Assembly: GCA_028290225.1 (NCBI GenBank)
Contig: JAQGKH010000168.1
Location: forward strand, 1-6,762
Direction: 5' to 3'
DNA from: Devosia sp.
GTDB taxonomy: Bacteria; Pseudomonadota; Alphaproteobacteria; Rhizobiales; Devosiaceae
DNA: 6,762 nt
Part shown: in pieces, positions 1 to 5,248 of the stretch
Layout: each line of letters begins with the position of its first letter
Numbering within the stretch: the stretch's first letter is position 1
Translations under genes and position numbers: made by a program
Notes under the pieces: generated by a model
Seen by the model: the letters and a program-made list of their open reading frames with translations, nothing else
Databases searched by the model: none
What the model was told of the DNA's origin: nothing

Positions 1-505
1 TGGGTCCGGCCAGCATCGCCTCGGCGCAGGCGATGCAATCCTGCCGATAGGCAGTCATTATCGGCTGACGATTGCCGCCACCCTTGTGGGGATCTCCGAC
101 CCGGCGCCGGTGCTCCTCAAGCAGGCGCGAGCGTCGACGGCTGTCGCGGCGCGGGGTGGCGGCGAAGGGAGCCACGATGACTTCCACGGCGCCCGACAAG
201 GACACGCCCAGCAGGCCGAAGCCCAGCCGGCGGCACAAATTACGATAGCGCGCATCGGCTTCGCGGCCTTTGCCGGCTTTCGACAAGCGAGCGGCAAGCC
301 AGACTTCATCGCAGGCCGCGGCGCGATCCACGCCCTGGAGCACCAGTTCGAGATTGAAGCTCAGTTTCATCTCGCAAACAATGAGCACCGGTGGCTCGCC
401 TTGCTTGAGGCCCACAAGGTCACAGTTGTTGATCTCGCCCTTCACTGCAAAGCCGAGATTTTCCATGAAGGCCTTGATGGGAAGGTAGAGGTCGCTTTCG
501 GCCAT
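1..505 (-). CDS. DUF2161 family protein, putative PD-(D/E)XK-fold phosphodiesterase (3' end outside window)
   Basis: The minus strand reads open from an ATG at 505 to the left edge, giving 168 residues that begin MAESDLYLPIKAFMENLGF. The family (DUF2161, COG5482) is predicted to have a PD-(D/E)XK nuclease-like fold; no reaction is established as far as I know. Seen in the sequence: Asp29 in NCDLVGL, then Glu45-Met-Lys47 in VCEMK, which fits the D...ExK signature. A basic stretch lies at about 119-135. A conserved-looking C-terminal block, GDPHKGG then RQPIMTAYRQ, covers about 137-155 and matches what I remember of the family. Family members are usually somewhat over 200 residues, so I expect about 50-70 to be missing. 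No strong Shine-Dalgarno precedes the ATG; an in-frame GTG two codons upstream is an alternative start. The gene lies downstream of the treS-like gene on the same strand but seems to have its own promoter. Its link to glucan metabolism is probably only positional. Confidence 0.85.
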   Translation of the reverse strand, partial: MAESDLYLPIKAFMENLGFAVKGEINNCDLVGLKQGEPPVLIVCEMKLSFNLELVLQGVDRAAACDEVWLAARLSKAGKGREADARYRNLCRRLGFGLLGVSLSGAVEVIVAPFAATPRRDSRRRSRLLEEHRRRVGDPHKGGGNRQPIMTAYRQDCIACAEAMLAGP

Positions 506-591
506 GGACACCGTTTGCCTAGAGAGGACGAGCGAACGTCCTAGCTGAGTCAGGGGCGTTTCGCACCAGGCGAGGCTCGGCCCACTATTTG

Positions 592-597
592 ATTATA
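592..597 (-). promoter_or_regulatory. Putative -10 box (TATAAT) for the DUF2161 gene
   Basis: On the minus strand this reads TATAAT, a perfect sigma-70 type -10 hexamer, inside the only AT-rich patch of the gap. Transcription from here would give a leader of roughly 80 nt before the ATG at 505. No convincing -35 hexamer lies 16-18 bp upstream; the sequence there is GC-rich (around GGCTTTG). The promoter is therefore either weak or activator-dependent, or the match is chance. Confidence 0.45.
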
Positions 598-605
598 TGC
601 TCGCC

Positions 606-642
606 AAGGACCCCAAAGCCGCCCGAACTCGCTGAGGTCCTT
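606..642 (-). terminator. Possible terminator hairpin after the treS-like gene
   Basis: On the minus strand AAGGACCTCAG (642-632) pairs with TTGGGGTCCTT (616-606), an 11-bp stem with two G-U pairs around a 15-nt loop. It begins 22 nt after the stop codon of the treS-like gene. No T-run follows, so this is not a classical intrinsic terminator. It could be a 3' end-protecting stem or part of a Rho-dependent end. Confidence 0.35.
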
Positions 643-664
643 CGCGGCGGCGTTAGGGTTGACT

Positions 665-2731
665 TCAGATCGAGGGCACCGCACCGACGATGCGCAGGGA
701 CTGACCCTGAAAGCCTTCGAGGCGGATGAAGAGCTCGCCGCTTTCGGGCAGATCCCCAAAGATGCGGCCGTTGAGCATGTCGACTACAGGCCCGGTCTGA
801 ACATTTTCCAACAGGATAGTTTCCTCCAGCGGATCGGGCCCGAAGTTGAGGGCTGTTACCTGCGTGCCGCGCTGATCGGGCAGTTCGTGCACCATCACCA
901 GCAAGCCCGGGTTCTGCACATCGGGAATGGCCGTTTGCCTGGCAGCGAACAGACCATGCGCTTGCCGCACTGCGAGCAGATGCTTGAGCTGGTTGGCAAA
1001 GGAGTCAGGATCCTCGAGTTGCTTATTCAGGGGGCCGTAAAGCATACGGGCCTTGGGCAGACCAGCACTTGAATGCTGTGCGTCGGGATTGACGTCGATC
1101 AAATCATAGGCGCCCCGCTCGATCCAGCGCGTGTCACCTTCATTGATCATCTCGCTCACGGACTCTGGCGAGAGCGGCAGCGCTCCTACCAGATCCCAGC
1201 CGGACAGGGCAAAAACACCGGGCTGATAGGCGTTGTACATCACCAGCAGCAGATGCACCCGCTGGATCAACTGCTTCTGCTCGGGGGTAATGGCATCGAG
1301 ATCGCGAATGCCGAGCGCCGCAGTAATCACGCTGATGGTGGTGCAGGCAACGCCGTTGGCCACAAAGCGCAGGTTGTAGGGCGCCGCGTCCCCAGTGAGC
1401 CTGGAATAAAGGGTGTCGCGCAGATGCTCGCGCAGCAGTGTGCCGGGCCAGGCCTTGCATTCAAACGTATAGGTGTCGTTAGCTTGCTTGGTCCAGAAAT
1501 GGACCAGTTCGAGCGTCAACTCGTCGTGGTTCTGGAGCGCATGGATCAGCGAGGCAGGATCGATGTTGAACTCGTGCACCATGCGCAGCATGAGCCGGAG
1601 GAACTCGGTATGCCCAGTCAGCAAAGCATGGTGGTAGGCCGGGCGGGTGATGAAATCATAGCTGAGATCAGCGCCACCCTTGGACATGTCGGCGATGTCA
1701 TCGACTGTCAGGTTCAGCTCCTGAAACGAGAAGCCCCCGGCCTTGCGCACCATGCCGGCGATCACCTGGTTACCGACGAGCGAGAGCGGATGCCCCTCCG
1801 ACCAGGCGGTATCATTTTGCTGCACTTCCACGCCCAGGAAGCCGTTGGCATCCAGCCGCAGACCGCGGGCACCCAGGATATCGAGGGAATGGAGGGCGTC
1901 GCCCACGATCATCTGGGCGGCGGCAAAGGAGGGATCGAGCCAGTTCAGGGAGGGCTGACCCTCCTTGAAGTAATGTAGATAGACCCAGCGCCGGGCTACG
2001 CCATCGACACCGACGATCACGTCAGTGGCGCTCCAATCGGTCTCCTTGACGCCGGGCTCAAAGAAGATGACCCGCCGGAGCTGCCCGACGATATAGCCCT
2101 TGCTCTTGAGCGCATCGACGCAGGACGGCGACATGTTGGCGGCCCGGCGCCCTTCGGGAATATCTGGCAGCAGATGCCAGTCTTCCTCGGGAATCTCCAC
2201 CATGTGGTAGAGCCCGGGATAATCACCATAGAACATTTCAGCGAGGCGGAAATCGGCGCCCTTGCCGGTATGGGCCGGGATGATGTCGTCGATGACGATG
2301 GAGTTATAGGCGGCGGCGACGCGGCTCATGGCCACGAATTCTTCCAGCGTGCCGAACTGGGGATCGATCTCAAAGCTGATGCGGTCAAAATTGCCGTCGA
2401 CAGTGGGGGTTTTCACCCCATCGCGGATGCCACCGGCTTCCTTCATCGGGCCCGTATGCACACCCTGCACGCCGATGGAGGAAAGCGAGCGCCATAGCTC
2501 GGGATCGCCAAGCGTGGCGAGCACGCTTTCGCCTTCGCGTGTGACAATGGCGGCCGGATAGGCAGTGAACCAGACCGACGCCAGGGCGGAAGCGGCGCGC
2601 GGGCGCGCTTCGGCATAAGGATTGCGCCAGAAGCGTCCTTGACCTGCATAGCGGCTGGCGAGCTTGCGGGCATTGTTGAGCATCGATTGTCCCAAAAGCC
2701 AATCGATGTATTGAGGATCCGGTTTGTCCAT
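665..2731 (-). CDS. treS: Maltose alpha-D-glucosyltransferase (trehalose synthase)-like GH13 enzyme
   Basis: The protein has 688 residues, the length I recall for short trehalose synthases of Pseudomonas type, and has no fused maltokinase domain. Such enzymes isomerise maltose and trehalose in the cytoplasm by an intramolecular glucosyl transfer. GH13 motifs appear in order. Region I is IDDIIPAH (Asp149, His154). Region II is LRLDANGFLG, with the nucleophile Asp294. Region III is FSFQELNL, with acid/base Glu338. Region IV is ALQNHDELTLELV, with Asp403. A beta-rich C-terminal domain follows from about residue 600. The start ATG at 2731 gives the expected N-terminus (YIDWLLGQSMLNNARKLA); no strong Shine-Dalgarno precedes it. 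There is no signal peptide. The gene lies 117 bp downstream of malQ on the same strand, so co-transcription is likely. Region I departs from the classical D-x-V-x-N-H. That, and the fact that GH13 specificity is hard to read by eye, leaves another glucosyltransferase or hydrolase activity possible. Membership of GH13 is certain; the substrate is inferred. Confidence 0.8.
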   Translation of the reverse strand: MDKPDPQYIDWLLGQSMLNNARKLASRYAGQGRFWRNPYAEARPRAASALASVWFTAYPAAIVTREGESVLATLGDPELWRSLSSIGVQGVHTGPMKEAGGIRDGVKTPTVDGNFDRISFEIDPQFGTLEEFVAMSRVAAAYNSIVIDDIIPAHTGKGADFRLAEMFYGDYPGLYHMVEIPEEDWHLLPDIPEGRRAANMSPSCVDALKSKGYIVGQLRRVIFFEPGVKETDWSATDVIVGVDGVARRWVYLHYFKEGQPSLNWLDPSFAAAQMIVGDALHSLDILGARGLRLDANGFLGVEVQQNDTAWSEGHPLSLVGNQVIAGMVRKAGGFSFQELNLTVDDIADMSKGGADLSYDFITRPAYHHALLTGHTEFLRLMLRMVHEFNIDPASLIHALQNHDELTLELVHFWTKQANDTYTFECKAWPGTLLREHLRDTLYSRLTGDAAPYNLRFVANGVACTTISVITAALGIRDLDAITPEQKQLIQRVHLLLVMYNAYQPGVFALSGWDLVGALPLSPESVSEMINEGDTRWIERGAYDLIDVNPDAQHSSAGLPKARMLYGPLNKQLEDPDSFANQLKHLLAVRQAHGLFAARQTAIPDVQNPGLLVMVHELPDQRGTQVTALNFGPDPLEETILLENVQTGPVVDMLNGRIFGDLPESGELFIRLEGFQGQSLRIVGAVPSI

Positions 2732-2848
2732 GTCTGGCCTGTTCGGTGGTCGGGCAATGACTTAGCGCGGGGTGCCGCCCTGCGCCAGGCACTTCGGACT
2801 GAACGCCTCCAGGGGGGACGCCGTTGCGTCCCCCGGCCAAGAAGCTTG
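2732..2848. other. malQ-treS intercistronic spacer
   Basis: This 117-bp spacer separates two genes on the minus strand and holds no ORF worth calling. It contains the strong hairpin at 2813-2834. A weaker 5-bp inverted repeat, GTGCC/GGCAC (2772-2776 with 2788-2792), lies nearer the treS-like start. I see no clear promoter for the treS-like gene here, which favours read-through from malQ. Confidence 0.5.
2813..2834 (-). terminator. Strong intercistronic hairpin downstream of malQ
   Basis: GGGGGACGC (2813-2821) and GCGTCCCCC (2826-2834) are perfect inverted repeats around a 4-nt loop, a 9-bp stem with eight G-C pairs. In the minus-strand transcript it forms 14 nt after the malQ stop codon with an AACG loop. 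It lacks a following T-run, so it would more likely be a partial terminator, an attenuator, or a stem protecting the malQ 3' end when the message is processed. The structure is seen directly; the function is inferred. Confidence 0.6.
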
Positions 2849-5008
2849 TCAGGCGCCCGACGTGCCGGGAGCGGTCGCCCGGCTCAACGGCGCAGCGAGA
2901 GCCCAAACCTGCGGGTCTTGCCGCAACTGCTCAAGGCTCATCCGGTACTTGCGCCGCCAGTTCGGGTGCTCGGTCGAGGTGCCAGGAATGTTGACCGGCG
3001 CGACATCGCGGGTGATGTCGTCGAGCTGGGTGGCCAGCAGCATCGAGCGCGTCATGCCGAGGAAACGGTGAGCCGTTTGGGCAAAAAGTTCGGCCGAAAG
3101 CTCCGCGACCCTGGGCGTTTCGTCAAAGAGGCCAGCCTGGGCGAACGCCATGACGATGTTTTCCCGCTCGCGCGCGCGGCGCTCCTGCTGGCTGGCGGTT
3201 TCCTCGGGGCTGCCGTAAAGCCCAAGGCTATCCTTGAGCGCCAGATCCTCGGCAGCCCACCAGGCTTCGAGGGTCGGCAAGTCATGGCTGCCGGTCACCG
3301 CAAGCGCCAACTCGGGATAGGTATGGGGTGCTAGGAAGATTCCCGTATTGAAGTCCTGCTCGAAGAACAGGACGCGATAGGACAGGATGTTGGCGGCCAT
3401 CAAGGTTTCCCGGAAGCCAGGCGGCACCGTGCCCAGATCTTCCCCGACGACCAGGCACTGATGGCGCTGCGATTCCAGCGCCAGCACGCCGATCAGATCA
3501 TCCAGGGGGAAGCTGACATAGGCGCCTTCGGCCGAGCTCTTGCCCTCGGGAATGCAATAAAGCCGGGCGAGGCCCATGACATGGTCGATCCGCAGCCCGC
3601 CGGCATGGCCCATATTCGCGCGGATCAACTCGGCAAAGCTGCGATAACCCTCCTGTTGCAGCGCAACAGGGTCAAAGGGTGGCAGGCCCCAGTTCTGCCC
3701 GGCCGGGTTGAAGATATCAGGCGGCGCGCCAACAAGGGTGCGCTGGAGAAAAGCCGCCGGATTGGCCCAGGTTTCGGCGCCCGACGCGTCGCAACCGACC
3801 GCCAGATCCCGATAAAGGCCGATGGCCATGTTCTGGCGGCGGGCTTCGGCCGCAGCCAGGGCAAGCTGTTCATCGGCGAGGAACTGCAAAAAGCACTGAA
3901 AGTCGATCTCGGCCTGGTGCTGGCGGGCGAACTCCCCTGCCCGCTCCGAGTCGGGTGTTTGCAGATCCTCGGGCCACTGGCGCCAATCCGCGCCGACATC
4001 AGGATCACCGCTGAAATGCTGGCGCAGCGCCTGGAACAACGAGGCGCGCTCGAGGGCCTGGCCTTTTTCGGCGCGGAACCGGGCGAAGGCCTCCTGCCGC
4101 TCGGCGGGCGCCGTCCCGGTGAAGCTTTGGTAGACGACGCGCAAGGCTTCGAGCTTGAGGGCGGTGGCCGCCGCATAATCCACCAGTTCGGCTTCGCGGC
4201 ACTGTGCCAGGCGCTGCTGGAACTCGGGGGACGCGACCAAAGCCTGCGCGGCGTCGAACCGGCGAAATTCGGGCACAGCGGGAACGTCGATATAAAGTGG
4301 GTTCAGAAACAGCCGGGTGGCGGGGGAATAAGGGCTGGCGGCTTCGGGATCGTCCAGAAACATCTGATGCAGAGGATTGAGCCCGATCACGGCGCAGCCG
4401 CGCGGGCCGACCATCTCAACCAGGGCTCGAAGGTCGGAGAAGTCGCCGATCCCCCAATTGGTGGCGGAGCGAAGCAGGTAAAGCTGAACGGCGATGCCCC
4501 AATGGCCATTGGCCGACGGCTCGGGAAGCCAGCAGCGTCCCGGGCTGACGATCAGGTGGGTTTCGGCCCCAAGTTCAGGCAGACGCAAGTGGTGATAGCC
4601 CGGCGGGATGCCGGGCAGGCCCAGCGCCATCTTGCCGTCTGAAGCAGGTGCGTCAGCGAGCTCCAGCGTGCCGGCGAGCTTGCCCCCATCTTCCAGCTCA
4701 ACCTGCCAGGCCAGCGATCCAGAACGGTTGCCGGCGTTGAGCTGGAGGGTGCAGGAGCCGTTTTGGGGAACCACCACGACGGTGGGCGGCAAGGCGCGCC
4801 CGGCTGCCTGCTGGTCAAATTGCTCCAGTGCCGCCTGCGCGTCGTCGTCGCCGGCAACATCCACGCCCATGCTCGCCAGCAGCAGTTGAATGGTCTCCGG
4901 CTTGACGCGAACCACATGGCCCAGCGCGTCTTCAAATTGCACCTTGATGCCGTAGCGACTGGCTAGTTGTTCCAGAGCCGAAGGGCTTGAGTAATGGTCG
5001 GTGGACAT
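2849..5008 (-). CDS. malQ: 4-alpha-glucanotransferase (amylomaltase, GH77)
   Basis: The protein has 719 residues from the ATG at 5008, close to the roughly 700 of the E. coli-type MalQ. The enzyme transfers alpha-1,4-glucan segments between maltodextrins in the cytoplasm, releasing glucose and making longer chains. An N-terminal domain (to about residue 160) precedes the GH77 barrel. Signature blocks are SPYSP (225-229), LRIDHVMGL with nucleophile Asp475, VVGEDLGTVP with acid/base Glu523, and TGSHDLPT with transition-state Asp576. All three catalytic carboxylates are present. The reading frame stays open to an ATG at 5116, but residues gained there are Ala/Arg-rich and unlike the family. The 5008 start has a strong Shine-Dalgarno (AGGAG, 5-nt spacer) and gives the expected N-terminus MSTDHYSSPSALEQLASRYGI. 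The gene is divergent from glgE and leads into the treS-like gene, which places it in a trehalose/maltose/alpha-glucan module. Confidence 0.96.
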   Translation of the reverse strand: MSTDHYSSPSALEQLASRYGIKVQFEDALGHVVRVKPETIQLLLASMGVDVAGDDDAQAALEQFDQQAAGRALPPTVVVVPQNGSCTLQLNAGNRSGSLAWQVELEDGGKLAGTLELADAPASDGKMALGLPGIPPGYHHLRLPELGAETHLIVSPGRCWLPEPSANGHWGIAVQLYLLRSATNWGIGDFSDLRALVEMVGPRGCAVIGLNPLHQMFLDDPEAASPYSPATRLFLNPLYIDVPAVPEFRRFDAAQALVASPEFQQRLAQCREAELVDYAAATALKLEALRVVYQSFTGTAPAERQEAFARFRAEKGQALERASLFQALRQHFSGDPDVGADWRQWPEDLQTPDSERAGEFARQHQAEIDFQCFLQFLADEQLALAAAEARRQNMAIGLYRDLAVGCDASGAETWANPAAFLQRTLVGAPPDIFNPAGQNWGLPPFDPVALQQEGYRSFAELIRANMGHAGGLRIDHVMGLARLYCIPEGKSSAEGAYVSFPLDDLIGVLALESQRHQCLVVGEDLGTVPPGFRETLMAANILSYRVLFFEQDFNTGIFLAPHTYPELALAVTGSHDLPTLEAWWAAEDLALKDSLGLYGSPEETASQQERRARERENIVMAFAQAGLFDETPRVAELSAELFAQTAHRFLGMTRSMLLATQLDDITRDVAPVNIPGTSTEHPNWRRKYRMSLEQLRQDPQVWALAAPLSRATAPGTSGA

Positions 5009-5010
5009 CC

Positions 5011-5018
5011 GTTCTCCT
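5011..5018 (-). promoter_or_regulatory. Ribosome binding site of malQ
   Basis: The minus strand reads AGGAGAAC here, with AGGAG five bases before the ATG at 5008. It is the best Shine-Dalgarno of the four genes in the window. It decides the malQ start against the longer in-frame ATGs at 5047 and 5116. Confidence 0.75.
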
Positions 5019-5162
5019 GCTGCTGCCGAGATTGGTGCGGGACCCATGGTGACCAGAGGTGGAGCCGCGGCTCGTGCAGCGAGGTGAATAGTGCGGCGGG
5101 CTGCCGGGTTCCGCAACTAACCCAGTGTGGTGCTGTTATCGTGGAGGAACGGGGGCGCCGGC

Positions 5163-5203
5163 AGGGTTTGGGAAACTCTCAGCCGAAAGGGAAACTAAAC
5201 CCT
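5163..5203. repeat. Repeat cluster, possible operator upstream of glgE
   Basis: The octamer GGGAAACT occurs twice in direct orientation (5170-5177 and 5189-5196), 19 bp apart start to start. The pair is bracketed by an inverted repeat, AGGGTTT (5163-5169) with AAACCCT (5197-5203). The first copy also sits in the small dyad GTTT-GGG-AAAC (5166-5176). Position 46-86 bp before the glgE start codon suits a regulator site or the promoter itself. No known operator consensus is matched, so the assignment is inference. Confidence 0.4.
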
Positions 5204-5248
5204 ATCCCCGAGCATTGGACACAGACTTATTCGGATCGTGGGGACGCC

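Larger units (their letters stand above)
506..664. other. Intergenic region between the treS-like gene and the DUF2161 gene
   Basis: This 159-bp gap holds no credible gene. It contains a hairpin just after the treS-like stop codon and a consensus -10 box for the downstream gene. It also has a 6-bp inverted repeat, GGCGAG (569-574) with CTCGCC (600-605), flanking the AT-rich -10 segment. The AT-rich patch at about 586-598 stands out from the GC-rich surroundings. Confidence 0.6.
5009..5248. promoter_or_regulatory. Divergent control region between malQ and glgE
   Basis: These 240 bp separate the start codons of two divergently transcribed genes, so promoters for both should lie here. I find no strong -35/-10 pair. 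For malQ, a TTGCGG (minus, about 5115-5110) lies 20 bp before TATTCA (5089-5084), which is too wide a spacing to trust. For glgE, the segment 5163-5203 has repeats that could be regulator binding sites. A perfect 12-bp palindrome, GAGCCGCGGCTC (5062-5073), lies in the presumed malQ leader. The glgE ATG is preceded by GGGGA with a 4-nt spacer (5240-5244), a modest ribosome binding site. Confidence 0.55.

Noticed and set aside
86..544. A 152-codon plus-strand frame at the left end
   Set aside because: The opposite strand encodes a clear DUF2161 protein across the same bases. The plus-strand translation is Ala/His-rich without motifs.
569..642. A possible tRNA or small structured RNA in the gap, suggested by several inverted repeats
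   Set aside because: No cloverleaf with T-loop (GTTCRA) and anticodon arm could be built. The repeats are better read as a 3' end stem and a promoter dyad.
1073..1978. A 301-codon open frame on the plus strand inside the treS-like gene
   Set aside because: It is the antisense shadow of the GH13 catalytic domain; no family resemblance was seen.
3461..4642. A 393-codon open frame on the plus strand inside malQ
   Set aside because: It is antisense to the conserved MalQ barrel, is low in recognisable motifs and is explained by GC-rich codon bias.
5009..5116. A longer MalQ start giving 36 extra N-terminal residues
   Set aside because: The extension is Ala/Arg-rich and lacks family similarity. 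The ATG at 5008 has a strong Shine-Dalgarno and gives the usual N-terminus.
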